Shown in pieces: positions 32,830 to 40,711 of a DNA stretch of 45,161 nucleotides. The position numbers were made by a program, and so were the translations under genes. Source of the stretch: Candidatus Omnitrophota bacterium (lineage in GTDB: Bacteria > Omnitrophota > Gorgyraeia > JAFGHF01); NCBI GenBank assembly GCA_016939375.1, contig JAFGHF010000041.1, forward strand, positions 1 to 45,161, given 5' to 3'. Positions within the stretch are counted from its first letter, which is position 1. The number at the start of each line of letters is the position of its first letter. The notes beneath the pieces were generated by a model that was not told where the DNA came from, ran no database searches, and was given only the letters and a program-made list of their open reading frames with translations.

Positions 32830-34580
32830 TTTACACCGGATAAAATCCCTTTTTCTTCTTTTGCTTTTAGCTGGCCTGTGAAAAGCTCAGCGTACCTTTT
32901 ATTATTTGCCAATAGCCCAGCATGTGTCGAGATCTCTATTTTATCGGGGGCTTGCAAAAAATATACCGCATCCATTTTTTCGACAATAGAAAGCCTGTGC
33001 GAGACGACGATCAGAGTAGCATCTTTAAAGTCCATTTTTATCTTGTCGATAATCTTCTCTTCGGTCTCTGAGTCAACCGAAGAAAGCGCCTCATCTAAAA
33101 TAAGTATCTTGGGTCCTCTTATCATCGCCCGGGCCAAGGCAATCCTTTGTCTTTGACCTTCGGAAAGCCTGCAGGCCATCTCGCCGATCATGGAATCATA
33201 CTTCTTGGGTAAGGTATCAATAAACCCGTGGATCTGCGCGATTTGAGCAGCCTTGATCAAATCTTCTCTTGATGCACTTTCTGCGCCATATAAAATATTA
33301 TCGGCGATTGTATCGTTGAACAAAAAGGGCTCCTGAAGGGCCACGCCTATTTGTCCTCTGAGAGATAGCGGTGGAATCTCTTTTATATCTTCACCGCCAA
33401 CAAAGATAGCGCCTTTTTGAGCATCGTAGAGCTTTAAAATAAGGTTAAGCAATGTGGTCTTGCCACATCCGGAAGGACCCACCAGGGCGATTTTTGCTGC
33501 CGGTTCTATACGGAGATTTAAATTGTTTAAAACATAATTATCCTTTTCATAACCAAAACAGACATCCTTAAATTCGATTTTTCCTGCAATAATTGTTAAG
33601 TCTTCTAAAACAGCGGCATCTTGTATATTCACTCGAGCATCAAGGATTTCGTTTAAGCGCCCGCGTGATACAGAATTTACTATGCTGGACTCATAAAGCT
33701 TAGCAGCTGATTTTACAAGTCCCATAAGCTGGGTGAGGTAGATCATAATCGCGGTGAGGCTACCTAAGGTTATGGCTTGCGTAATCACCAGGTATCCTCC
33801 GAACAAAGCGATCACCCCACCTATCGCCTTGTTTAAGATAGCGCCGGAATAGTTGCCAATATTAAAAAGCCTGGCGTATTTAAGCTGGGCATCGTTTTGG
33901 GCGGCAATGGCCTTCTCAAATCTATCGATCTCATACTTTTCCTTGCCCAAGGCCTTGACCAAGTGCATATGCGAGAAGGCTTCGTGCAACCTCTCGAAGA
34001 CACCCTGGGAGAAATTAATTATTATCTGCGTTATTATTTTGAGCTTTTTGCCAAAAAAGTATGGGTGAATCAAACCCAGGGGCAATAGCAGGAAAGCAAG
34101 TAGGGCTAGCTTCCAGTTAAGATAGAAAACAATCGCCAGAATAAATATAATACGGGGCAAAAGAATAAATATCTCAGCACCCAATTTAGTGATAAAATCA
34201 CAGACCACGCTTACATCGCTGCTTATCTTATATACATGCTCACCGGTAGAGCTGTTGTTAAAAAAGCTCAGCGGCATATTCTGCAGGCGCCTGAATACAT
34301 CCTTGGTCATATCGAATCGGACGCCGCATTTTATGCGCTGGGCGATGTAATTGCTCAGACAATTCAGTAAGCTGTTAAAGACAAAAATGCCTGCGCTTAT
34401 GCCGGCCAAAATAAAAAACAGCCTTAAGTCACTATTGCCATAGGCCCTGTCTATTACTAATTTGGCAAGATAGGGATTGATCAGGCTCAAAGGTAAGGCC
34501 AAAACCCCTAAAAGGACCGCCGCGGCCTGCAGCTTCCAATATTTGCATAGATATCTATTAAATCCGGACCAATAGTTCAC
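32826..34580 (-). CDS. ABC exporter (fused permease and ATPase)
   Basis: A half-transporter with an exporter-type (MsbA/LapB-like) fold, 584 residues. Six membrane segments fill the first about 330 residues. The ATPase domain has Walker A GPSGCGKTT, Q-loop ALQEPFLFND, signature LSEGQRQRIALARA, Walker B ILILDEALSSVD and the H-loop SHRLS. There is no C39 peptidase domain at the N-terminus, so leader cleavage must be done elsewhere, possibly by the S26-like neighbour. I chose GTG 34580 instead of ATG 34637: AGGGG lies eight bases upstream and it overlaps the radical SAM stop as GTGA. It is the likely exporter of the modified peptide. Confidence 0.88.
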   Translation of the reverse strand: MNYWSGFNRYLCKYWKLQAAAVLLGVLALPLSLINPYLAKLVIDRAYGNSDLRLFFILAGISAGIFVFNSLLNCLSNYIAQRIKCGVRFDMTKDVFRRLQNMPLSFFNNSSTGEHVYKISSDVSVVCDFITKLGAEIFILLPRIIFILAIVFYLNWKLALLAFLLLPLGLIHPYFFGKKLKIITQIIINFSQGVFERLHEAFSHMHLVKALGKEKYEIDRFEKAIAAQNDAQLKYARLFNIGNYSGAILNKAIGGVIALFGGYLVITQAITLGSLTAIMIYLTQLMGLVKSAAKLYESSIVNSVSRGRLNEILDARVNIQDAAVLEDLTIIAGKIEFKDVCFGYEKDNYVLNNLNLRIEPAAKIALVGPSGCGKTTLLNLILKLYDAQKGAIFVGGEDIKEIPPLSLRGQIGVALQEPFLFNDTIADNILYGAESASREDLIKAAQIAQIHGFIDTLPKKYDSMIGEMACRLSEGQRQRIALARAMIRGPKILILDEALSSVDSETEEKIIDKIKMDFKDATLIVVSHRLSIVEKMDAVYFLQAPDKIEISTHAGLLANNKRYAELFTGQLKAKEEKGILSGVK

Positions 34581-35629
34581 CGCGATTCCCCTGCGTTTTG
34601 CAAAGTCCCATTGTAAATCGATTCCGCCAAACGGCAATAATAGGCAATGGCCGTCTCCTCGTCTCCCATCTCAAGCCGTGCCCTGCCCGGACACCAGCTG
34701 CAGAATTCTCTCAAAAAACAATTTTTGCATTTTGAGGCGCTGATAAATCTTCTTCCCCTGACTAAAGATAATATTCTGCTGCGTGCATATTCTATGTCAA
34801 CCTCAAGTAAATTATAGGCGGGTTCTCTTATTAAATTGCAGAGAAACATATTTCCGTAAGGATCAATATGGATGTCGCCGTCTGCTGCGGCGCAGCGAAA
34901 AAGGAGATCTCCATTTCTCTGGGGCTTGGGGGGGAGATTTATTTTAGGCATATCGCTCGAATGCAAAACATCATCCGGCTCGACCCTGAATGCACAAGGT
35001 GTATTATCGCCGTTGAGGCGCGGATGCAGGTCAAAGCCGGGGTGAAACGGCAAGCCAAAATCTTCAATCAGTCTTTTTATCTGCGCCATCTCTTGGATGT
35101 TTTGTTTAGTCGCTTGCGTCTTAATTTTAAGCGGAAGGTGCGCTTCTAACATAAGCTTTATGCCCTGCATAGTCTTCTCAAACGAGCCCTTTACCTGGGA
35201 TATTTTTTCATACGTCTCTGCGGTAGCCGCATTTAATGTCAATTCAACAGCAAAAGGAGGCGAATTTTTAAAATATGCTATTGTTTCTTCGGTCATAGAA
35301 TAGCCGTTAGTAAATATGCTGATAATAAATCCTTTTTCTTTGGCATAGTTATAAATCTCTAAAAAATCCGCTCGTGTAAGCGGGTCCCCGCCGGTTAAGC
35401 AAAGCCAGATTACACCTGAGTCATAAATCTTATCCACTATAAGCTTGGCCTCTTTTGTATCAAGCTCCTTGCGGATATTCTCGCGGCTGTTGTAGCAGTC
35501 CGAATAGCAATGTGTGCAATGCAGTCCACATGCAAAGGTAAGCTCAAAGCGGCAGACATTTGGTCTTTCTAAAGACCAGTTCTTCCGGTGCGTCTTTAAG
35601 CTGAAATCCCTGTAGTCATTCTCTCTCAT
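34577..35629 (-). CDS. SPASM-domain radical SAM peptide-modifying enzyme (third in the operon)
   Basis: 350 residues. The SAM-cluster motif is CGLHCTHC (Cys34, Cys38, Cys41), followed by LCLTGGDPLTRADF and FIISIFTNGYSM, as in PqqE, AnSME and sactisynthases. The C-terminal SPASM region contains FRCAAADG, NMFLCNLI and CKNCFLREFCSWCPGRA, enough cysteines for two auxiliary 4Fe-4S clusters. Expected chemistry is a crosslink, epimerisation or oxidation on the precursor, but the exact reaction is unknown. AAGGAAAAT precedes ATG 35629. The gene overlaps both neighbours by four bases, between the HprK-like kinase and the exporter. Confidence 0.88.
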   Translation of the reverse strand: MRENDYRDFSLKTHRKNWSLERPNVCRFELTFACGLHCTHCYSDCYNSRENIRKELDTKEAKLIVDKIYDSGVIWLCLTGGDPLTRADFLEIYNYAKEKGFIISIFTNGYSMTEETIAYFKNSPPFAVELTLNAATAETYEKISQVKGSFEKTMQGIKLMLEAHLPLKIKTQATKQNIQEMAQIKRLIEDFGLPFHPGFDLHPRLNGDNTPCAFRVEPDDVLHSSDMPKINLPPKPQRNGDLLFRCAAADGDIHIDPYGNMFLCNLIREPAYNLLEVDIEYARSRILSLVRGRRFISASKCKNCFLREFCSWCPGRARLEMGDEETAIAYYCRLAESIYNGTLQNAGESR

Positions 35630-36546
35630 ATTTTCCTTATAAAGTCTATTACTGATTTTTCCTTGGCAAAGCCCAGGCGATAACAGGGCGTTTTTTTAAG
35701 CAAGTCCTGGCAGAATGAGACTATATTTATCAATAACTTGCTATCCCAGAAAGTGGGGAAAACCGCAGGATAAAGCCGTATAAACCTCTCCTGCGCCAAG
35801 ACCTCTTTTGCCCTATGGCTGGGGGCGTGGTATATAAAAAACATCTTTTCTAAGATTGCCGGCTCTATGCGCGATTCCAGATAATCGCCGAAATCTCCGT
35901 GCCAGGGAGAAGCATAGATCATGAACTTACCATTTTTTCTGCGGATGATCATCCGGTCATCGTTTAACACACTGGCCCTTGAATGCGCATGCCAGATCCG
36001 GGCGATGGTAGTCTTGCCGCATCCGGACTTGCCGGCAAATATAAACCCTTGGCCGTCTATGTCTCTTACCCCGATGGAATGGGTAAAAATCCCCGATTTG
36101 CGTTGGGCAAAGTAATTTATCAAATGAAGCTGGAGAAAATCATATATGATATCACCGATATTCCAACTGCGGCCGTTATTTTTTTTGGCCAATAAGTAGG
36201 CGTGCACTTTGTCAAAAGAGTTATTTACCAGCATCAGCTGTTTTTTATTCCACAAAGGGCATTTATAGACATATGTATCTGCTTTCTTCAAAAGCCGCCA
36301 GTTTTCGCTGCCGTCGGCAAAATGATAAGTAGTAAAAAGTTGTCTTGCTCCCGCGATCCGGGGCAGTTTTTTTACTACGTCTACTTCAATAGTAATATCC
36401 GGGGCCTTTTCCCCTTTATAGATAAAATTGCTGAAACGGCGGATGTATTGCCTTCTCTTTTCCCTTTTCGAGAGTTGCTCGACGGCAAAACGGCTGCGCA
36501 TCTCGATCACTACCTGGGCGATCTTTAATCTAACAGACGAGTTCAT
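35626..36546 (-). CDS. HprK-related kinase
   Basis: A 306-residue protein whose C-terminal half resembles HPr kinase/phosphorylase. It has a P-loop FAGKSGCGKTT (170-180), SVLNDDRMIIR (192-202), whose Asp pair is the HprK-type catalytic/metal site, and YASPWHGDFGDY. The N-terminal half (1-150) is divergent and lacks an HprK N-domain. It matches the 'HprK-related kinase A' group seen with PqqD-like chaperones and nucleotidyltransferases (family name from memory). HPr itself is not encoded here, so a peptide substrate is more likely than HPr. In paeninodin lasso-peptide clusters a similar kinase phosphorylates a C-terminal Ser, and the precursor here also ends in Ser-Ser. Confidence 0.82.
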   Translation of the reverse strand: MNSSVRLKIAQVVIEMRSRFAVEQLSKREKRRQYIRRFSNFIYKGEKAPDITIEVDVVKKLPRIAGARQLFTTYHFADGSENWRLLKKADTYVYKCPLWNKKQLMLVNNSFDKVHAYLLAKKNNGRSWNIGDIIYDFLQLHLINYFAQRKSGIFTHSIGVRDIDGQGFIFAGKSGCGKTTIARIWHAHSRASVLNDDRMIIRRKNGKFMIYASPWHGDFGDYLESRIEPAILEKMFFIYHAPSHRAKEVLAQERFIRLYPAVFPTFWDSKLLINIVSFCQDLLKKTPCYRLGFAKEKSVIDFIRKI

Positions 36547-37630
36547 AGCGTTCTTTTCTTAATTGGGCAAATTGTTTGTTTTGAGGATCACAAGAAAGGA
36601 AGTTCTTGCTCTCAAGCCACCCTCTCGCCGGACACCACCTACAGTCAGGTGCCAGCTCACACTTATTACATTGAAAGCTCTCATCGATTTGGATAGAGGC
36701 GACTAACTCTTTCATCCTCTCCCATGCCTCCTTAAGACTCACAACCTGCTCTCCATTTCCTGTGCTCTGCTTTCTTTCTTCTGTATGTATTTTATATTTG
36801 GGATAATCGATCATCACGCACATCTTCAGCTCTCCCAAAGGGGTGATCGCCGCTTGTGTCTGGCCCACGCCGCAGCTAAAGAGGTTTTGAGATATCCTCT
36901 TGGGATTTCCCTTTTTGATATCGCAGTTGATAAATTCTGTCTTGCCCTGTCTTGCCTCGGCATAAGTCTCATCCTGGCAATATCCCCTATATCGGTATGG
37001 TTCCTTGGAGCCGTCCAAGCGCGGCGAGAGGATGTTATCCAGACGGTAGGGTATGCCCAATAGCTGGGCATATTCCTCTATCATCTTTATCTCATCTTGA
37101 TTTTCCTTTAATACACAGCTTTTAAATCCCAAAGGCACTTTTTGCTGATGTAATAGTTCTATTGCCCTGAATATCCTCTCTTTACATCCGGCCACCCCGC
37201 ATATCCGCTCAAAGGCACTCCTGCTTATCGCCGGGATGGTTATATCCACCTTGTTTGGCCCCAAGCGCGCCAATTCAGCCGCAATGCGCTGGTCGATAAA
37301 ATAGCCGTTAGTATAAATGATGATTTCAAATCCTTTTCTCTTGGCATACCAGAAGATATCCATGATGTCTGGGCGCATAAACGGCTCTCCTCCGGTAAAA
37401 CCCAAATAGAGGCAACCGATATCGGCAAGCTGGTCCAAAACATAAAAGACCTCTTTTGTGGAAAGCTCATCTCTTTTAGACTTCTCTTTATAAGAAGGGG
37501 GAACATAACAGTGTTTGCAGAAGAAGTTACAGGCATACGTCAACTCAAACATTACCCGCAAGGGAAAACCCCTGCTTTGCGCGTGTTGGTGCACTCTTCT
37601 CCAAAACTTATTGTATAATTGGAACTTCAA
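36530..37630 (-). CDS. SPASM-domain radical SAM peptide-modifying enzyme (second in the operon)
   Basis: 366 residues. Cluster motif CNFFCKHC (Cys34, Cys38, Cys41), then YLGFTGGEPFMRPDI, FEIIIYTNGYFI and KVDITIPAISRSAFERI (the substrate-strand region). The SPASM part is SCGVGQTQ, ELKMCVMIDY and CNKCELAPDCRWCPARGWLE, followed by a last Cys (LSCDP). It is the most divergent of the three SPASM paralogues in the operon; overall length and organisation match. The start is TTG at 37630, overlapping the upstream gene by 23 bases; GGAG upstream, eight bases away, makes it credible. It likely acts on the precursor at 38756-38953. Confidence 0.87.
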   Translation of the reverse strand: MKFQLYNKFWRRVHQHAQSRGFPLRVMFELTYACNFFCKHCYVPPSYKEKSKRDELSTKEVFYVLDQLADIGCLYLGFTGGEPFMRPDIMDIFWYAKRKGFEIIIYTNGYFIDQRIAAELARLGPNKVDITIPAISRSAFERICGVAGCKERIFRAIELLHQQKVPLGFKSCVLKENQDEIKMIEEYAQLLGIPYRLDNILSPRLDGSKEPYRYRGYCQDETYAEARQGKTEFINCDIKKGNPKRISQNLFSCGVGQTQAAITPLGELKMCVMIDYPKYKIHTEERKQSTGNGEQVVSLKEAWERMKELVASIQIDESFQCNKCELAPDCRWCPARGWLESKNFLSCDPQNKQFAQLRKERYELVC

Positions 37631-38729
37631 TTCTCCTTCTCCTTTCTTTATCCTTTGACTGCTCGGCCTGGATGGCCTTTTTTAAGCCGTGGGCCAGGGC
37701 ACAATAATGCTCCACCGGGGATTCTTTATCCCCGGTCTCTAAAAATGCCCGCGCAGGGCAATAGTAACAAAGGTGGCGCAAGTTACAGTCCCTGCATTTC
37801 GATTCTGTCTGAAAGCTCTCATTTAAAACTTTAGGGAATTTTTCATAAAAACCTTTTTTGAATGGTTCTTTTTTTAAATCGCTGCTGAATTTCTCGCTAT
37901 ATTCACAAAACTTTAGCCTACCAAAAGGGTTGATAAAAAATTGCTGTAGCCAGGAATTACAGTGGTAAAGAAAAATGCTGTCTCTTTTGGCATGCCGCGC
38001 ATCTTTGTGTAGACTAGCTTGATATTGGTCCCAGATATCCGAGTCCTCCTGCATTGCTTCTATCATCTCTTGGTGAGAAAGCCTATATTGGCACGGTCCC
38101 CTATCGCTATTTAGCCTGGGGTATATCATCGGGTCATACTTAAAATGGAACCGGTCTTCTTTTTTGCCAAAAAACTGGTCGGCAAAGGCCTTGATCTTTT
38201 TTATCTCATCTTTATTTTGCTTGAGCAGATTCGCCTTTAATAGCACTGGCATGCCATTGGTCTCGAGCTTTATTATATTTTTGATCACTTTTTCAAAAGA
38301 ACCTTCCGCTTGAGTAATAGATTCATAAGTCGAGCGCGTAATTCCATTTAAGGTAATCTCTATTTTAGAAGGGGGAAACCTTTTAAAAAATCCTATTATT
38401 TGTTTTGTCAAGACGGTAGCGTTAGTAAAAATGGTGATAATAAAGCCTCTCTCCCGGGCATAGGCATAAAGCTCTATGAAATCCTGCCTTAGCAGTGGCT
38501 CTCCGCCGCTAAAAGTGATAAATATACAACCCTCTTTATGCAGCTGAGCTAAGATCTCCTTCCATTCCTCGGTGTTTAGTTCTCTTGCTTTATCTTCAGA
38601 GCCTTTGCAGTAGCAATGGACGCAGTTAAGATTGCATTGATAGGTAAGCTCTAACAGGCCCCTGAGAGGAAAATGGCCTTTTCTATTATGCAGCCTATTG
38701 AGAAAATCCCTTGAATCGATCTCTTTCAT
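37608..38729 (-). CDS. SPASM-domain radical SAM peptide-modifying enzyme (first in the operon)
   Basis: 373 residues. Cluster motif CNLNCVHC (Cys32, Cys36, Cys39), FITFSGGEPLLRQDF, FIITIFTNATVL and KIEITLNGITRSTYESI. The SPASM region is YHCNSW, LKFCEYSEK and CRDCNLRHLCYYCPARA, followed by EHYC. It starts 26 bases after the precursor stop, with no terminator between them and no obvious ribosome site, so it may depend on translation of the precursor. Being the first enzyme after the precursor, it is the best candidate for the core-modifying reaction. The basic C-terminal tail (KDKERRRRIEVP) is not part of the fold. Confidence 0.88.
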   Translation of the reverse strand: MKEIDSRDFLNRLHNRKGHFPLRGLLELTYQCNLNCVHCYCKGSEDKARELNTEEWKEILAQLHKEGCIFITFSGGEPLLRQDFIELYAYARERGFIITIFTNATVLTKQIIGFFKRFPPSKIEITLNGITRSTYESITQAEGSFEKVIKNIIKLETNGMPVLLKANLLKQNKDEIKKIKAFADQFFGKKEDRFHFKYDPMIYPRLNSDRGPCQYRLSHQEMIEAMQEDSDIWDQYQASLHKDARHAKRDSIFLYHCNSWLQQFFINPFGRLKFCEYSEKFSSDLKKEPFKKGFYEKFPKVLNESFQTESKCRDCNLRHLCYYCPARAFLETGDKESPVEHYCALAHGLKKAIQAEQSKDKERRRRIEVPIIQ

Positions 38730-38755
38730 CGGCTATGTAAGTTTAAATTTGTCTT

Positions 38756-38953
38756 TTAAGAGGAAACTGCTCCCGCCTGTGTGTTAAAATAATTATTCAC
38801 TTTTGCCCCGCTTATGTCGCAACCCTGTTGAGCGGGATGCGAATCTCCTGCTCCATCATAGCCTGAATTGTAGCAGGCGCAGGCGAGCACTGCCTGTTCG
38901 GGGTTCAGCTTTACCCTGGTGATCTGCGGGTTGAATTTTTGCTTTTTGGCCAT
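38756..38953 (-). CDS. candidate RiPP precursor peptide, 65 aa
   Basis: A small peptide, not an enzyme, placed between a methyltransferase and the first of three SPASM genes. Start ATG 38953 follows AAAAAGGAGGAAGAG, a near-perfect ribosome site; an upstream ATG at 38989 has no such support. The first about 22 residues look like a leader (FNPQITRVKLNPEQAVL), with Lys/Arg in the first half and a hydrophobic LNPEQAVL part that a PqqD-like protein could bind. The core from about residue 24 has Cys25, Cys27 and Cys45, plus Gly, Ala, Asn and Ser, two Asp in a SGYDGAGDSHP loop, and a C-terminal AVSS. Cys and small residues next to radical SAM enzymes suggest thioether or C-C links. Confidence 0.8.
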   Translation of the reverse strand: MAKKQKFNPQITRVKLNPEQAVLACACYNSGYDGAGDSHPAQQGCDISGAKVNNYFNTQAGAVSS

Positions 38954-38966
38954 CTCTTCCTCCTTT

Positions 38967-40079
38967 TTATTTATCTTTTTTCCGGGCACAAAAACTGTGG
39001 TTGTAATATATGGAATAGCTGCGCTTGTAACTTCTGGTGATCCAGGGGGTGTTGTCGCGCGCTTCGATTATTTTCACTTTAGGCTTTAGTATCTTTTTAA
39101 TATTTTGCCAAGGGCTCTGGCCTTTTTCTAAATTCAGCCTTCTTTTATGTTCTCCCAGAAATTGATAAGGATCGGAGGATAAAAGCAACCCTCCTTTTTT
39201 TAGAACCCTCATCTTTTCTTTTAACATGTTCTTAGGGTTATCAATAGCATCGATTAAGTTACAGCTTAAGGCAATAGATAAAGAACGACCTCTGAAGGGC
39301 AAATTGCTTCCGTCTGCGGCGATAAGAGTAAGGTTTTTTAATCTCTGTTTTTTAAGCGGCCTTTTTTTCTTGATACCTGATTCGCCGATTGCATTATAAT
39401 CTTTTATTCTGATGGGAATATGTTTTAGCAAGCAGGAGGCAAAGAAAAGATGCCCGAAAGAATTATCCAGGCCGAACACATGTTCTGCGTATTCTGAAAG
39501 ATAAGGCAAGAAGCCTCCTACATTGCAGCCCACCTCCAATGCCAAGGACCGTCCATTTTTTGCATAGCGCTTTAAAAATCCTTTTAGCATCAGATGCGGG
39601 GTCTGCAGTCGATATTTATCTATAAAATCGTAAAGTGGCTCTTGGCGACGGGCTAAGGATAATAGATCGTCATAATGGCTGGTGATGTAATGGCTCTCAA
39701 ATACGGTATTTATCCTGTTTTTATATTCATTTTTTGGGCGGGTGAATAGCGCCTCTTGATTCTGCCTTTTTGCCCTCTTTATTGACAGCAGCGAATCGGC
39801 GATAAGATCTTTGTCGAGCCGCCCGTATTTTCTGGAGAGTTCTAATATAATACTAAGATTTGATTTTAGGTATTCGCCGAGATCGGAAATCAATACCGGG
39901 ATTGCGAAAAATATAGGAAAACTCGCCCCGCAGCGCCTGCATTTTATATAACCTTGCTCTATTTCATCGGTGTTAGATTTATGAAAACTGAATACCTCAT
40001 CCAGGGCGAGTTCGCCGCGGCATGTGCCTTTAGAGAGTTTCTTAGGACAGGCTAAATATTTTATGACATTTTTATCCAT
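38967..40079 (-). CDS. zinc-ribbon methyltransferase of the peptide operon
   Basis: A 370-residue protein with a Trm112-like zinc-ribbon N-terminus (YLACPKKLSKGTCRG and YIKCRRCGASFPIFFAIPVLI) and a SAM-dependent methyltransferase domain from about residue 170 (SLALEVGCNVGGFLPYLSEYAEHVFGLDNSFGHL; IAADGSNLPFRGRSLSIALSCNLID at motif IV). The middle holds a basic linker (KKKRPLKKQRLKN). The family commonly methylates small molecules or peptides. It lies directly upstream of the precursor (13 bases) and three bases after the PqqD-like gene, so the precursor or its intermediate may be the substrate. Confidence 0.78.
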   Translation of the reverse strand: MDKNVIKYLACPKKLSKGTCRGELALDEVFSFHKSNTDEIEQGYIKCRRCGASFPIFFAIPVLISDLGEYLKSNLSIILELSRKYGRLDKDLIADSLLSIKRAKRQNQEALFTRPKNEYKNRINTVFESHYITSHYDDLLSLARRQEPLYDFIDKYRLQTPHLMLKGFLKRYAKNGRSLALEVGCNVGGFLPYLSEYAEHVFGLDNSFGHLFFASCLLKHIPIRIKDYNAIGESGIKKKRPLKKQRLKNLTLIAADGSNLPFRGRSLSIALSCNLIDAIDNPKNMLKEKMRVLKKGGLLLSSDPYQFLGEHKRRLNLEKGQSPWQNIKKILKPKVKIIEARDNTPWITRSYKRSYSIYYNHSFCARKKDK

Positions 40080-40082
40080 AAC

Positions 40083-40364
40083 TTACTTAATCGCCTTTAT
40101 CTCTTTGAAATCCTTAAATAACTCCTGCATCTTTTGATCGATTTCGCCAGTTGTAGCCTCGAATTCCTCTTTCAGCTCCTTTTTCATCTCGGCAACGGTC
40201 TTTTTGCCATCGCATAACTGCCATACTCGCGAAGCGGCCTGATTTAGAGTATAGATGCAATTTATCTCATTTGAAGTACGGTAAATGGGCAACAATATCG
40301 TCTCGCCATCTATTACTCTAGTCACTATATCCTCATTTCTTTTTGGTATTTGATTTTCCTTCAT
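40083..40364 (-). CDS. PqqD-like peptide chaperone (RRE domain)
   Basis: A 93-residue winged-helix-like RRE (PqqD) protein: PKRNEDIVTRVIDGETILLPIYR, NCIYTLNQAASRVWQLCDGKKTVAEM and EIDQKMQELFKDFKEIKAIK match the family's three-strand, three-helix fold, including the LNQAASRVWQLCDG signature. PqqD proteins bind the leader of a precursor and present it to a radical SAM enzyme. The ribosome site AAGGAGG lies close upstream. It is the second gene of the operon, after the HTH regulator, and resembles the PqqD group named after the HprK-related system. Confidence 0.88.
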   Translation of the reverse strand: MKENQIPKRNEDIVTRVIDGETILLPIYRTSNEINCIYTLNQAASRVWQLCDGKKTVAEMKKELKEEFEATTGEIDQKMQELFKDFKEIKAIK

Positions 40365-40414
40365 CTTTTGCCTCCTTTCTTTGGCATAACTTTTGCTGCG
40401 CGAACTGAATTTGA

Positions 40415-40594
40415 TTACTTATTTTCTAACCATTTCAGAAGGGAGGCCTTGCTGAAGCGCCAGCTGCGTCCGATCTTGCGTACGGGCACCTCTCCCTTTC
40501 GCGCCAGATTATAAAGTGTGGATTTGCTCAATTTAAGAAAGGCGCTGGCCTCCTCTAAGGTCAAGACCTCCTCATGAGCGCGGATTTCATTCAT
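40415..40594 (-). CDS. small excisionase/MerR-like helix-turn-helix regulator, 59 aa
   Basis: A 59-residue protein with a helix-turn-helix of the HTH_17/excisionase type: LTLEEASAFLKLSKSTLYNLARKG, then EVPVRKIGRSWRFSKASLLKWLENK. ATG 40594 has AAGGAG six bases upstream. An ATG four bases higher (40598) leads to a stop after three codons. It is the first gene of the peptide operon, under a strong promoter that has an inverted repeat just upstream, so it could be the operon's own DNA-binding regulator. Such small HTH proteins are also found in phage and integrative elements, but no integrase or att site is visible here. Confidence 0.85.
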   Translation of the reverse strand: MNEIRAHEEVLTLEEASAFLKLSKSTLYNLARKGEVPVRKIGRSWRFSKASLLKWLENK

Positions 40595-40644
40595 TCATAA
40601 CTCCTTAAGAAATCACTACTTGCTAATAACAAATAATCATTAAC

Positions 40645-40673
40645 ACGATATCACTTTATTTAATAGCTGTCAA
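40645..40673 (-). promoter_or_regulatory. sigma70-type promoter of the peptide operon
   Basis: Minus strand TTGACA, 17 bases, TATCGT: perfect -35, four of six at -10. The start near 40638 leaves about a 44-base leader before the HTH gene at 40594. A seven-base inverted repeat lies upstream at 40712-40730. Confidence 0.85.
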
Positions 40674-40711
40674 GAAAAAATTATTCGATATAGTAATATT
40701 TAACAGTTATT

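Larger units (their letters stand above)
29304..40673 (-). other. peptide-modification (RiPP-like) operon coupled to a Wzc kinase
   Basis: One promoter at 40645-40673 is followed by eleven tightly packed minus-strand genes with overlaps or gaps of at most about 50 bases. In order they are HTH regulator, PqqD-like protein, zinc-ribbon methyltransferase, 65-aa precursor, two SPASM radical SAM proteins, HprK-like kinase, a third SPASM protein, ABC exporter, S26-peptidase/nucleotidyltransferase fusion and Wzc-like kinase. The set provides a substrate, a leader-binding chaperone, modifying enzymes, a possible protease and an exporter, which is why I read it as a biosynthetic unit. Confidence 0.75.

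Noticed and set aside
36826-37536. Alternative minus-strand frames inside the second SPASM gene (36826-37071 and 37240-37536)
   Set aside because: Both lie inside a well-supported radical SAM gene in other frames.
29304-40673. Lasso-peptide cluster
   Set aside because: The kinase and nucleotidyltransferase recall paeninodin clusters, but no asparagine-synthase-like cyclase or transglutaminase-type protease is present.
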